Positions 1 through 12,084 of a DNA stretch of 64,000 nucleotides are shown piece by piece. The stretch spans positions 9,982,001-10,046,000 of the forward strand of contig AP026545.1 of NCBI GenBank assembly GCA_026075535.2. The letters are read 5' to 3'. Every line of letters begins with the position of its first letter. Position 1 is the first letter of the stretch. A program made the position numbers and the translations under genes. The notes beneath the pieces were generated by a model. The model did not search any database. It was given only the letters and a program-made list of their open reading frames with translations, and was not told the origin of the DNA. The DNA is from Tricholoma matsutake. Lineage: Eukaryota > Basidiomycota > Agaricomycetes > Agaricales > Tricholomataceae.

Positions 1-194
1 CTTTAATTAGCTGCAAACGACGTTGACTTCATCGTCTCCAAATTATAACCTTGCGCTCTTCGTGAGCTGCATATAAAACCTAGGTTGACTAGGGTTAACC
101 ACTCTGCAGGAGTGTTTTCTCCTGAGAACGTTAAACATGTTTTATTGAGTAAAAAGACTGATTGAGCGCTTTTAACAGCTGCCACCACAGAATC

Positions 195-2030
195 ATGTCT
201 TCAACTCTTGAAAAACTCGTTCAAACTTTTGATGGATCAAACTACATTCTATGGGCCGACTCAATGAAGGCGTGGCTCAGGTCTCAGGGCCTCTGGCAAA
301 TAACTAGCAGGGCAGAGCAAAAACCACCCCCGGCGCCTCCTTTGACAGCGACAAACGCTACCTTGGTAGTGGACGCTAATGCCAAGCTCCAGACCTGGAG
401 CAACAAAAATGACCAGGCTATTGGTAGCCTAGTGCTCCGCCTGGCCCCCTCCATTCGGCAGCGTGCCAACACAAAGGACACTGCTGAGGAGGTGTGGGCT
501 CTCATTCGCACCGATTATGGTGTGGATGGCCCCTCCCAAGTCTTTTCGGACTTTAGGTCCGCAATAACAATCAAAATCCCGGCTGTGAACCCCACACCAG
601 AGATTGTGAGAATGGCAGACAAATTTGAGCACCTCACGGCTGCTAACGTCGCCATCCCCGAGCTAGTACAGGCAATGATTCTACTTGCTGCGATGCTGCG
701 CGAGTACGACTCATTGTCTGCAACGGTCCTTAACACGACCGCCACTAGCGCCTTGACATTTAAACATGTCAAGGACTCCATTGTTGCTGAAGCCTCAAGG
801 CGCACAGCAGTTGGAAAGCCCGCTGGCCAGCCTCAGGCCAACAAACTTTCTGCTGTTAAGCGCAAGGGGGGAAACCCCAAATGGCAGCCCAAAGAAGGGC
901 AAAACAGCAACGGAGACTCGTCCCGAAAACATGGACGACGTGGGGACAGAAAGACTAAGGAGGAGAAGCCAAAAGAGAAACATACCCACCTCGCCTCCAA
1001 CGCCTTTACCACCATAAATGGTAATGGCACCATCATACCGCCGATGCCGCTCATACAGCGCATCGAGCGACGCGAACACACTCCCACAAGGGATCCTCGC
1101 CGCCGACCGCCTGCACAGGCATACACGGGCGCGGCCTCCTCTTCTCGCTCGGTTTACACCGAATACCAGCAAGCTCGAGACACCCTCGAGCGCATGCAAC
1201 TTCTGCGCAGCGCGAAAAACCTGCGACCGCTGGAAGAGCACATTACGGTGCGAGAAGGTAAGAGAAGGAGGATAGAGCCAGAAACCGAGGCAACGATCGA
1301 GGAGGTAGAAGACGATACCGTCTCCCTCGGATCCGAACCTCCAGTAACTGACGAGGAAGTGTGGAAAGCCGTCGACGAAATGCTCGTCGATGAACCCCTT
1401 GATACAGGGGCATATGATGACAGGTCAGTCCTTTTCCCTGCCACAAGCACTAAGATTAAAATTCCTATGAATACAGCGAACTTTTCATGTGAAATTTTAC
1501 CGCTATTAAATGTATCATGGAATTATGTAGATCTTAATATATGTGCTATGTGTGCAAAGGGAGATTGTAAGAAAGGTGCCGACTGGATCATGGATTCAGG
1601 CGCATCAAAACACTTCACTGGTGAAATGAAAGATTTCGCTTCTTACGAGCCTTTACCGAGAAAGGACTCTACCTTGGTCCAAACGGCCACTGGTACTACT
1701 CATATAGTAGGAAAAGGAGCAGTCTTCATTAGACACCAGGTAGTATGTAATGGGAAGTCAGAGACGCGTGAAATGCGGCTATACCCCGTCTACTACATAC
1801 CCGACATTAATACTCGATTGATGTCAATGGGGGTCTTTTTACAAGACGGAAGTGATGTGCGTGGTTCCTCCGCATACATTTCATTCATCGAGCATGGAAA
1901 CCCAATCATGCATTGTGTCCCTCTAAGGAGGAATGACACGATCTATTGGGCTCGGACTCATATATTGAGCACCAAAAAGGTTAATGTCGCGACCATTTAT
2001 GTCGCTGACTACTTGACTTGGCATAGGTGA
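195..2030 (+). pseudogene. copia gag and aspartic protease part of polyprotein
   Basis: The first ATG in frame is at 195. The N-terminus (LEKLVQTFDGSNYILWADSM) is the gag-type domain of copia elements. A lysine/arginine-rich stretch follows at about residues 225-265; I see no CCHC zinc knuckle. A protease motif DSGASKHFTG lies near codon 470. The frame ends in a gag-pre-integrase motif (WHR, then TGA at 2028-2030, then LGHPS), where family members have an arginine, so the stop probably arose from CGA. The product would belong to the virus-like particle of the element. Not functional as it stands unless the stop is read through. Confidence 0.88.
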
Positions 2031-5000
2031 CTTGGACACCCATCCAAAGAGGCGCTAGGGAAAATGCCTAAAAGCACCATACAATTCCCAAGGAACTTAA
2101 TTATTCCTAAAGACAAAATTATATGTCCAGGGTGTGCAGAAGGGAAAATGACCTCAAAATCTTTTCCCGAGTCAGACTCACGAGCTGACAAATCCTTTGA
2201 ATTAATACATTCTGACCTAAAGGAACTCCCGGTACTATCGTACCACAAACATAAATACTTCATTGTATTTCTGGATGACAAAACATCACATATTTGGGTC
2301 CAATGCCTGAGAAAGAAATCTGACGCTGTTGCAGCGATTAGACAATTTCAAGCGATGGCTAAGACCCAATATGGCGCTACAATCAAGCGCTGGCGTGTCG
2401 ATCCAGGGGGCGAGTTCAAGGATCGTGAGCTACAAAAACAGCTCAAGGATTTAGGCATCAAAATAGAGATGTCTGCACCCCACGTTCATCAACAGAACGG
2501 GCGCGCAGAGCGCGCCATAAGGACAATAATGGAAAAGTCACAAACCCTGCGATTCACCGCTTGTCTACCACAATCATGGTGGGAATTTTGCATAGAACAT
2601 GCAACACATTTATACAACCGAACCCCAATAAGGCGCCTGAAATGGCTGACACCTTTTGAGGACCTGACAAAGGTCCACCCAGATCTAAACAATCTGAAGG
2701 TCTTCGGTTGCGGTGCTTATGTCTATCTACCAAAGGAAAAACGTCCAACAACATTGTCTCCTCAATCGGAGCTAATGACGTATCTTGGAGTAGAAGATGG
2801 CATTAAAGCATATCGTTTCATGCGACGAAACGGCGCAATATTCATTGGTGCTACAGCACTATTTGATGAAACGATGTTCCCATGCTGTCCCGGAGCTAAA
2901 ACTCCTGCCAAGACAGACCTTGGTGATTTTCCACCAGAACCAGAAGATGATGACCACTCATCTGGAACGGATGGCGATGACCCTATACCGCCACAAAATC
3001 CACCCCTTCCTCCATCATCAGAAGATGATGATGATGATTTACCAAGTGAGCAAAAGGCGCATGACGATGCGACTAACACTCCTCCTCTGCCGCCTCCAGT
3101 TAGCACTGAGGACTTTCGTCCAAGACGTGAAGATCAACAGGAATGGCAGCAATTGCCCCGTTGATCAGGCAGGCAGAGGAAAATCCCAAACCGTCCCGGC
3201 AATACCTATGGAGAACAGCGACTCCCCTCTGACATAGAGAGAGACATTGCGCGTGATCGATATTGGAAGAAGTCTGTGGGTCAAGATTCGGATCATAACC
3301 GAACACGACCACGACCTCAACAGCAAGAACCGGTTGCTGGACCGAGTTCGGCACCCCACGAGAGTGTGCCCGATTCCAATAATCAAGAACATGATTACCC
3401 AATGGGGGAACCGGACGAAGCAGGTTATATTAAAAAGATAACCAAGGAAGGTGGAGATGAGCTTATCCGCTGGCTGTTGTCAAAAGCAGTCACACCATCA
3501 AGCGGAAAAAGCCTAGTTCCAAACCAATTTCGTGATATTGCGCGCCTACCCCGGCAGCAGCAACTTGAGTGGAAACAGGCTTGTCGTGAAGAGTTAGAGG
3601 CTCTTCGCAAGCGACAAGTCTATGACATTGTCGATCTTCCACATGATCGAAAAACGATCAAAAATAGATGGGTTTTCTCTGTGAAATCGGACGGAAGAAA
3701 ATGAGCCAGACTCGTGGCCAAAGGCTTTTCACAAGTCGAAGGCGTTGACTTTGATGAGATTTTCTCACCAGTAGTCCGCTACGAGACCGTACGCCTCATG
3801 TTTGCCCTTGCGTCTCTAGAAGGCATGTATATGACCAGTCTAGATGTAAAAACCGCATTTTTATACGGCAAACTTGATGAGGAGATCTATATGGATCAAC
3901 CCGAGGGTTTCAAACTCAAGGGTAAAGAGCGCAAAGTAATGCGCTTACGCCGAGCATTGTATGGCCTTAAACAGGCTTCACTAGCATGGTGGAGAGAGCT
4001 AGAGGCATTTATGTGCACCATTGGGTTTGTGCGCGCCAGCTCCGATGCCGGCATCTTCATACACAAGGATCCTAAGACAGGCAGCATCGTTATTGCGCTA
4101 GTCTATGTTGATGATGGCTTGTTCATGGGCAAGAACAAGAAACTTGTGGATGAAAAGAAGAATGCTTGTCTAAAGCATTGGGAGTGCCGTAGTACTGAAA
4201 AAGTCACGGAATTCTTAGGCATGCGCGTCACCCAGACTGCTGCAAAAGTCAAACTCAATCAAACAGAATATCTCGCCAAAGTGCTTGAGAGGTTCGAGAT
4301 GACAAATGCCAAGACTGCCCCCACTCCGCTCCCGACTGGCTACAAACCATCGGAGAACACAGCGATGCCAAACGCGGCGCTTAGATCAAAATATCAGTCT
4401 GTGATCGGATCTTTATTGTATCTGATGCTCGGAATGCGACCTGATATCGCTTACGCGGTAATCAAGATGTCGCAATTCTCGGCTAATCCTAGCCAAGAAC
4501 ATCTAGACAAAGCAATGTACATAATGCACTATCTGGTGGGAACCCAGAAGTACAGTATGGTCTATGATGGAGAGAAATCCGAGGGGCTACAGGCCTTCAC
4601 AGATTCTGATTGGGCAGCTGACACAGTCAAGCGCCGATCTACAACGGGTTACTTTGCTACTCTGGCGAGTGGCATTGTGTGCTGGCAGTCCCGTTTACAA
4701 AAAACTGTAGCACTGTCATCCACAGAAGCCGAATACATGGCTCTCTCCGACACTTGTCGGCAGATAGTGTGGATAGAGTCCTTATTCCAGGAACTTGGAT
4801 ATACACTGAAGCGCATACCGATCTGCGCTGATAATCAAGGATCCATCTTTATTGGATCAAATCCAGTTCAGGAAAGAAGGACCAAACATATAGACATTCG
4901 CTACCACTACACCCGCGAATGCATAGAAAAAGACAAAGTCACAGTCGTTTTCATTCCTGGAAGTGATAATCCGGCTGACATGTTCACAAAGAACCTTGGC

Positions 5001-5060
5001 GCCGTCCTATTCAGGAAATTTAGAGACTCTCTCAGAATTACTTTCGAGATTCAAACTTAG
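2031..5060 (+). pseudogene. copia integrase, reverse transcriptase and RNase H
   Basis: Reading continues in the same frame as gag. Integrase: HHCC zinc site spanning the TGA at 2028 (WHR, LGH, CPGC), then catalytic Asp (HSDLKEL), Asp (VDPGGEF) and Glu (GRAERAIRTI). An acidic, proline-rich spacer follows (about 2930-3400). RT begins near 3540 and has the YVDD catalytic loop (LVYVDDGLFMG). RNase H shows FTDSDWA and SSTEAEYMAL. TGA stops interrupt the frame at 3162-3164 and at 3702-3704, the second in the conserved ARLVAKGFSQ motif. The frame ends with TAG at 5058-5060. Catalytic residues are otherwise preserved, so this is a fairly young copy. Confidence 0.92.
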
Positions 5061-5092
5061 CTGCTTAGAGCGCTGTACAGTTTGAGGGGGGG

Positions 5093-5397
5093 TGTTGAAA
5101 TTAATCCCTGATGCATGCTGTATACATGAGGCAATACATGCAGCATACACATGTATACATGAGGCGATACATGCAGCATACGCATGTTACTGCGCTTACT
5201 GCGCATACATGCAGTAAACACATTCCCGAGTCATGTGACATCCTTAATATTATGTATATAAGGAGAACCTGTACCATAGTAGGAATACAGTGTTCTTACC
5301 TCTGCTAACCCTAGCTGTAAGTCTAACTAAACCCCAGGTAGGTTGTAAGGAACGTGTTGTCTCTTCCCCTGTGCAGCGTATATAGTCTGCTCCAACA
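5093..5397 (+). repeat. 3' LTR of copia element
   Basis: The 305-bp LTR starts TGTTG and ends CAACA, a perfect 5-bp terminal inverted repeat, right after the polypurine tract. A 33-bp tandem duplication sits in U3 (5121-5153 and 5154-5186); its copies differ only where one has CA and the other CG. A TATATAA-like stretch near 5253-5261 could be the TATA box. The 5 bases after it (CAGAT) should be one half of the target duplication, whose partner lies off the window. Confidence 0.9.
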
Positions 5398-5686
5398 CAG
5401 ATCATAGACAAGGGTCTCTGCTGAATCACAAAGGGAGCAACTCAGAAGATTATCTGAGAACATATTGAGCAGACATCAAAGAGAGTCTGCTCCCCCTTCT
5501 GCAACAGTGCCACAATCTACCCAAACAATGCCACAAAATAAAGTGGGGTTCCACAATGAAAAGAAAGACATATTTGTTGGACCAGAGGAACATACATCCT
5601 GATGAGGAACTCCTCAATGAGAAGTGATAGAAAGATTAGAGACCCTACTTTCCAAAAAGAAAGTAGGGATAAAGGACTGAGTAGCT

Positions 5687-7212
5687 TTGCAATTGATTCA
5701 TGACTGTGACATCCATGACAGAAAATTCACCACAATCCCAGACCAGGGGATTAGGTTTGACAAGGATGGCCATCCTTGTGAAAAGGAAGAGTCTCCATCC
5801 CAAGGTTCAGACCACAAGAGAAAGTCTGCTGGAACTTCCAGAAGACCTGTGCAGAGTCATACAGATCCAAAGGGAGCCCCAAGAGGCAATGACCCTGGAG
5901 ACAGCAGCAGCAGTGACGATAACTCAATGAATGATTCATCAGGTGATGAGGATGATGATGAAAGGTCCTCCACATTGACAGATGAGGAGGAAAATGAAAG
6001 AAGATCATATCAAAGTCAATGAAGGTCACAATCAAAATGATCAACCAAAAAGACTCATTCTGGATCTTCCAAGTCTACCTTGTATCAAGGGAGTTGATAT
6101 TGTCAATCTACAATGAGCGGTACTGACTTGTACCATGAAAAGGATACAATCTGGCCCTCAAAGTATATGATGGCCATGCATATGAAGCTTCATAAACAGA
6201 TTGACAGGAAAGTCTCTGTTTCTAGCAATGTTCTGACCATTTCAAACAAAAATGGTCCCCATGTCCCAAATCCCCCAAAGTACAGTGGATTGAAAGATTC
6301 AGAGGAGTTCAAGCAGTGGCTCAGAAGTCTCCTTCGATGGCTGAATGTGAACAAGATTTGTGGACTGGAGATGGACTCTGATTGCATAGAATTCACCACA
6401 ATGTTCCTTGAAGGCATTGCACTTTCATGGTTCAAAGACAATGTTGACAGCACATATTGTCAACATCTAAGATGGACTTTCAAGGAGGTGATCACCAGTC
6501 CATACAACTGCTTCATCCACAACAATTCCATGCACAATGCATCAGACAAATTCTGGCACATTGAATATAACACCAAAGAGGGTGTTATAACTTATGAGCT
6601 ACTATTATAAACTAGAGTGTTACACAAACCAGATGGTCCAGGCACCAGACCTGTTTACATTCAGGATGCAACTGATGGCAGGTTTGCCAGTCAGTATGAT
6701 ATCCTTTGTTTTAGGCAAAGGATGCTCTGCAGAGACAGGCTTTGTATATGATATATTATTCATTGCCCATGAGGCAAATGAAATTGAAAGGTCGATGAAG
6801 CACTTCCAAGAGAAGAAGTGGACATTGGAATCATCAAAGTTGAAGAACATTGGTTCTTTGAACAAACAATTGAAACAAAAGGATCCCTCACCAGAGAGAT
6901 CCAGGGAACAATCCAAGGATTGTCCCTACAAATATGATAGGACAAGCTATCATAGCAATAACACAAAGAAATATGATTTGAAGATCCCTGACAGGGAACA
7001 TTGAGCAAAGGGTGACAAGGATTGCCAGAAGAAAGACCATTGTGATGCATGGCATCACTCGTCTGGAGGGAAATCCTCCAGACAAACTGACTTGCTACAC
7101 CTGTGGGGGAGTGCACTATTCCACCAGCAAGAAGTGCCCCAAATATGGGCAACCTAAATCATCAGCAAAGATGCTTGCCACTAGAGAGGAGTCAACCATG
7201 GGTGTCAATTGA
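5687..7212 (+). pseudogene. gypsy gag with zinc knuckle, frameshifted
   Basis: An acidic N-terminal part (5687-6022) is followed by a capsid-like region (6113-6610; FKQWLRSLLRWL and ALSWFKDN) and its C-terminal half in another frame (6594-7004). A zinc knuckle with CYTCGG, a histidine and a third cysteine lies at about 7090-7140; one residue seems lost compared with the usual CX2CX4HX4C spacing. At least three frame changes separate the parts, so no intact Gag can be made. Assignment rests on order relative to protease and RT. Confidence 0.75.
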
Positions 7213-7302
7213 GCAGATGAACATTGAGCTACAGGCTCGACCAACAATGGTCAGAAGAATTATTCTGATGCTTCTGAGGATGCAGCTAGGGAAAGACTAG
7301 CC

Positions 7303-8025
7303 ATGGGTCACAGCAATTCAGAGGAGGATTCATTCCCTGAATATAGCTCTGCCATTTCCAAGGTTGACCCTAGCAGATTGCAGTACAGTTCAGAAGGCAA
7401 ACTGTGCAACTTGGAATCCTTCAACAGATCAGAGAGTGATCAGCCTATCTTGGATCACTTTTCAGCAATCCAAGAGAAACAGCGTGAGTATGAATCTGAC
7501 AACTGCCCATCAGCACAATCACTATCAGATTCTGAAGAGTCCAACAATGAGTCAGATGGTAAGAAGGCCTTGACCTTCTCAGAAAGATTAGGTGTCATGC
7601 TAGATGGCCTATTCCAGGGCCCAACAGTTTTGAGGAAATCCTCAAAGAAAACAACCCATTGTCCTCACACACAGAATGAGAACTGCTGCTTCATCACAAA
7701 GATGCTTCATGGACTTGAAGCATACATGCTGTTAGACTCAGGCTGTGTGTCTGACTCTATATCACCAGAATTCACAACATCTGCAAATTTGAAAGTCCAT
7801 GAACTGGGAGAACTGGTGCCACTACAACTGGGCACCATGGGCAGCCATTTGAAAATTAATTTTGGACTATTCACCAAATTCAAGATGGGTGAATCAGAAG
7901 GGAAACATTATTTCAATGTAGTGAACATCAATGGATATGACACCATACTTGGCACTGTGTTTATGAGGAAACACAGGATAGTATTGGATACAACTATCAT
8001 CATCCAAAGTGCCCCAACTCAATGA
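7303..8025 (+). pseudogene. gypsy aspartic protease region
   Basis: This open frame of 240 codons has an acidic serine-rich N-terminal half and then a retropepsin-like domain with LLDSGCVSDSISPEF, the position of the catalytic DSG. Downstream are hydrophobic strands and a segment (GYDTILGTVFMRKH) typical of the C-terminal flap and closing strand. It lies between the zinc knuckle and RT, as expected. The frame itself is intact, but no neighbouring frame joins it. Confidence 0.8.
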
Positions 8026-8035
8026 GAAAACCCCT

Positions 8036-9590
8036 CATCAAGAAAATCAGCTGCTATTGTAAAGCAGAATGGTGGTGTCCAGGAGCCTGAGCAGAGCAAG
8101 CAGCTCCAATGTTGATCATTCCCAAGAAGAGTGGCCTGATTTGCACTATGGTGAATGCAGTGAAACAAAATGTGAACACAGTGAAGGATGTTATACCCTT
8201 TCTGGATCAAGACATGGTCCAACTAGACATTGCTTGAGCAACCTATTGCTCAAAGATAGACTTGTTGGATGCATATGAGCAGGTACACATTGTCCCTGAA
8301 GATGTCTGGAAGCTGCATTCTCCATAGTTCAGGGAGTGTATGAGAGTCTCATTATGCAACAAAGTGACTGCAATGCACCATCAACCTTTCAAAGATTGAT
8401 GAATAGTGTATTCCAAGATTACATTGGAATATTTGTCCACATGTATTTGGACAACAATTTTGCATTCAGAAACACAATTGAGGAGCACCAGAATCATCTG
8501 GAGCTCATGCTGAACAAGCTGTGAGAACACTCACTCTACCTTTGTGCTGACAAGTGCAAACTCTAAGCTGAGAAAGTGGAATGCCTTGGCCATATGATTG
8601 ATGAGCATGGCCTCCATGCAGACAGCAACAAGATGGCATGGATAGAGTGGAAGACACCTTGTAATTATCACAAGGTCCAGAGGTTTCTGGGACTTGTGCA
8701 GTATCTGGCACATTTTTTGCCAGATATAAGTGCATACACTAGTCCTCTATCAGCAATGACTAGAAATAGTCAGTATAGAAATCCAACCTAGATAATACAT
8801 GGATAAACTCAGTCTGTGTATAACAGACTATATTTGGTTATCACTATACCTAGATAATCTATAAATAGTACAGTAAGTAACTGGACCAAAGTAAGTGCTA
8901 GAGAATCTACTTACCTCAGTCTGTGTATAACAGACTGAGGTGTCTATATCTATCTGGTCAGATATATATGTACCATGAGTATAACAATGGAAAAGGTGAT
9001 AAAAAGACTATAAGAAAGGAATATGGACAAGGGGAAATACGCATCACTTTGTGTGCTATAATTAGTATGCCACATCAAAGGGCATATTCACGGTGTAGAT
9101 CTCAACAGTCAGCCCTTTCTATGGTGACCATTCCATGATCATTGTTTCCAAATGATCAAGAATATCTGCTGCACCACACCAAACCAGAATCAGCTGAGCC
9201 AATCTGGGTGATATGCGATGCTTCAGTCTTTGGGATTGGAGCAATATAGGGACAGGGACACAAGTGGCAGACATGCCAACCTGCAGGCTTCCTGTCCAAG
9301 AATTTTCAGATGCTCAAAGGAACTACCAGACCTTTGAGCATGAAACAATCATGATACTTGAGGGACTCCTTAAGTGGGAAGACAAACTGATCAGAAGATG
9401 CATCCACATCATCACCAATCACAAGGCATTAGAATTTTTCCAAATGCAATGCCAGCTGTCAGCTAGACAGACATGATGGATGGAATATCTATCGCATTTT
9501 GACTTTGATATTAGATATATCAAAGGCAAATTAAACAAGGTAGCGGACACACTGTCCCACTACTACCAGCCCGACTCTTGGGAAGATGCC
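8036..9590 (+). pseudogene. gypsy reverse transcriptase and RNase H remnants
   Basis: RT motifs appear in changing frames: the IPKKSGL segment near 8120, SKIDLLDAYEQVHI near 8255, NAPSTFQRLMN near 8370 and the catalytic loop as YLDN near 8447, where YLDD is expected, so one catalytic aspartate is lost. The thumb (ECLGHMIDEHGLHAD) follows. Bases 8775-9100 do not fit the family and look like an insertion; they hold two copies of a 22-bp CTCAGTCTGTG-type motif. RNase H resumes with ICDASVFGIGA near 9210 and NYQTFEHETIMILE, ending in the tether WMEYLSHFDFDIRYIKG and VADTLSHYY. Several stops are TGA; TAA and TAG also occur. Confidence 0.82.
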
Positions 9591-9879
9591 CCACTGGTTG
9601 AACACTATGTTTTTGCAGATGTAAGACTGGATCCCAACCATGAGGATCTCCCATGGAATTGCCATGTGGAGATCAAGGATAGATCATTGAGACTCGCTCT
9701 GCCACTGCACAGCAGAAGCAAGTCAGGGAACAATTAGCAGCTCTTTGTGAATGCATTGAAGAGTGAGACACAATTGCAGCCAATATGGCAGCAAATTCAG
9801 GAGAAGCAGAAGCCACTGCTACTGCTCCAGGCATTGCAGGGGATGACCCCACAATATACAAGTCTCAGGTCATAGGACC

Positions 9880-10547
9880 TGACCTTCATCTTTATTGGAC
9901 CCTTCCCAGAGTCCAATGGCTGTGATTAGCTTTGGGTGATTATCTGCCAGTCATTGTCATTGGTTCACCTGGTCCCAGTAAACATGATGACAATGGCATC
10001 CCAACTGGCTCCCATCTTCATGAAGGAGATCATGTGCCTACACAGCCTACCCAACTCAATCGTATGTAATCAAGACCCCCAAGTTCACATCAAAGTGGTG
10101 GCATGAAATACATTGGATCCTGGACATTAAGATCCTAATGTCCACCTTGTTCCATCCTCAGATGGATGGAATCACAGAACAAGCAAATAGGTTGATTGCA
10201 CAGATCCTCTGGGCATTCATGGCAGCCAACCAGGAGGATTGGGTGCAGTTCATGCCTCAGATGATGCATGAACTGCTGAACACTGAGCGCATACCCCCAG
10301 GGGTGTGCACATTTGCTATAATGCTCTGTGTGCTCTGTGCAACATGGCTGTTGTGCATGACAGCATTATTGCTGAAAGGGTCTTTCAGCATCACTATGCC
10401 AACAAACATAGGTGTAGTGAACTGGAAATGGACCAGGAGCACTGGCCTATCTATCTATGAAGAACTTGGTATTGCCCAAGGGCCACACCAGCAAACTCCT
10501 ACCAAAGTATGTAGGACCTTACAAGGTCCTCCATGCATTCCCACCCA
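9880..10547 (+). pseudogene. gypsy integrase core remnant
   Basis: Remnants of the DDE core are seen in several frames: the first aspartate region (FIGPFPESNG) near 9893, then LHSLPNSIV near 10042, and from 10138 an open frame containing STLFHPQMDGITEQANRLI with the catalytic glutamate (E). The second aspartate (SDRD in the family) is damaged. The frame is lost before the hAT inserted at 10556. The C-terminal part continues beyond that insertion. Confidence 0.78.
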
Positions 10548-10555
10548 CCTCCAAC

Positions 10556-11374
10556 TAGTGTTGAAGGGTCCAGACCATAGGACTGAAAAAAAGACTGAAA
10601 TTGGACTGAATTGGACCAGAAAAGACCAGACCAGTGGTCTATTTATGGCAGTTCAGTTAGCAGTCTTTCCATTTTGAAAAATGTTGTAAAGGCAAAGAAA
10701 ACTGGTCTAAACTGGTTAGGACCAGTTTTATCATGGGAACATATATTGGACCATGTTCCCACATGAAATCTGGCAAATTCGACCCCTGGTTCATAAAAAA
10801 TGGTTAAGAATTGAGCAAGATATAACCAAATCTATTTTTGTATGAGTATTTTGTTGTATCAGATTGATTTTCATTTCATCTTACTCATATGTTGATCATT
10901 TGCTTGATTCTATTAATGATCATAGGACTAACATGTGCTCCCACCATTTGTCAATGCATGCTATGCATCACATAATTTATGGTTGTCACATTACATTTCT
11001 TGGTGTTCAGCACAAGTCATTCAGTAGATGTATTTTTATATTGATCATAGCCAAGTCAAATCTTGATGAAATGTCTTAAAAGTTAGACCAAATGATGGGG
11101 AATTACAATGTCTATCCATATGTACAGTGGTTATAAGGTCTGGGTAATACTTGCTAAGATACATATGGGTTATATTAACACAACAAATTTCATGACAAAC
11201 CATTGGTCTGAACCAGTCTTAACTGGTCTTTTTTGGTCTTTTAACCAAAAAGGACCAGTCCTAGGTGGTCCAGTTCAGTTCTAGCAGTATCTGGGTCAGT
11301 TCTGGACTGGTTTACATTGCAGTCTTTATGTTTTTGGGTCAAAAAACCAAACTGGACTGGACCCCTAAACACTA
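10556..11374. mobile_element. non-autonomous hAT element with 8-bp target duplication
   Basis: The 819-bp element has 22-bp terminal inverted repeats beginning TAGTGTT and matching at 19 of 22 positions, flanked by a perfect 8-bp duplication CCTCCAAC (10548-10555 and 11375-11382). An 8-bp duplication and a YARNG start are hAT hallmarks. Copies of GACCAGT/ACTGGTC crowd both subterminal regions (10560-10735, 11205-11310), the usual arrangement of transposase-binding sites. It has no coding capacity. Removing it and one duplication restores the join between the gypsy integrase C-terminus and its chromodomain region. Confidence 0.92.
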
Positions 11375-11382
11375 CCTCCAAC

Positions 11383-11736
11383 TATGAGTTGGAGCTACCA
11401 GAGGAACTGAAACACAGGTGTTTACACCAGCATTTCCATGCCAGTCTACTATGCCCTCACCATGCAAACAATGATGCCCTGTTCCCTAACAGGCATTACC
11501 CTGACCCTTATGACTCCAGTGCCACAGAGGACACCAAATGGTTCATTGAGGAGATTATGGCCCATCATTGGAAAGGCTGTAATGTTGAGTTTGACATCAA
11601 GTGGAGTATGGGAGACACCACTTGGGAACCACTGGCAAACTGCAATGAGCTTGCAGCTATGGATGTGTTGACACTCATGGGCACCAGAGATTGGCAGAAT
11701 CTGCCATCTGACATGTCCAACATCCAAGTGAATTGA
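11383..11736 (+). pseudogene. gypsy integrase C-terminus with chromodomain
   Basis: The frame reads ELPEELKHRCLHQHFHASLL, the end of the integrase, then WFIEEIMAHHWKG and EFDIKWSMGDTTWEPLANC, which is a chromodomain with its aromatic and acidic consensus positions. Chromodomains at this place mark chromoviruses and bind histone marks, directing integration into heterochromatin. The segment directly follows the inserted hAT and ends at a TGA. It is clean, although the region upstream is broken. Confidence 0.82.
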
Positions 11737-12084
11737 ACTCCACTGCTATACAGTCAACAGATGCAGACTTGAAAAAAAAATTTCTCAGGTTTGCTTGGTT
11801 TTAAACAACCATGGTGAATTTTTCCTGAGATACAGATGACCCATTGGGGGACAAAAATGATCAACAACACCAACATCACTCATGGAGGACACATGAGACT
11901 GAGCCCCCAGCATGGTCTCAAAGGGGGAGGGGAAGGGAGAGACTGGAAGAGTCCAAGCCACCCAGCTCAGACAGAGAAGAGGACTACCATTCACCCAACA
12001 GGGGTGAACACACACCAAGGAGCTGTGTCAACAGACTCACAGCTCAACCTCAACAGTCACACTGAGATGGTGCAGGCACCAACA

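Larger units (their letters stand above)
1..5397 (+). mobile_element. Ty1/copia LTR retrotransposon, 5' LTR off the window
   Basis: Gag, protease, integrase, reverse transcriptase and RNase H follow in copia order on the plus strand, then a G-rich polypurine tract (5084-5092) and a 3' LTR. The first 194 bases are untranslated leader; they do not match the 3' LTR and no primer-binding site is obvious, so the 5' LTR lies upstream of the window. The coding region is one reading frame from 195 to 5060 broken only by three TGA codons. The base directly after the LTR is already interior sequence of a gypsy element, so this copia inserted into that older element. Confidence 0.93.

Noticed and set aside
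2028..3704. TGA might be recoded as arginine in this organism
   Set aside because: Other stops in the same elements and genes are used normally, TGA ends the VWA gene, and CpG decay explains CGA to TGA more simply.
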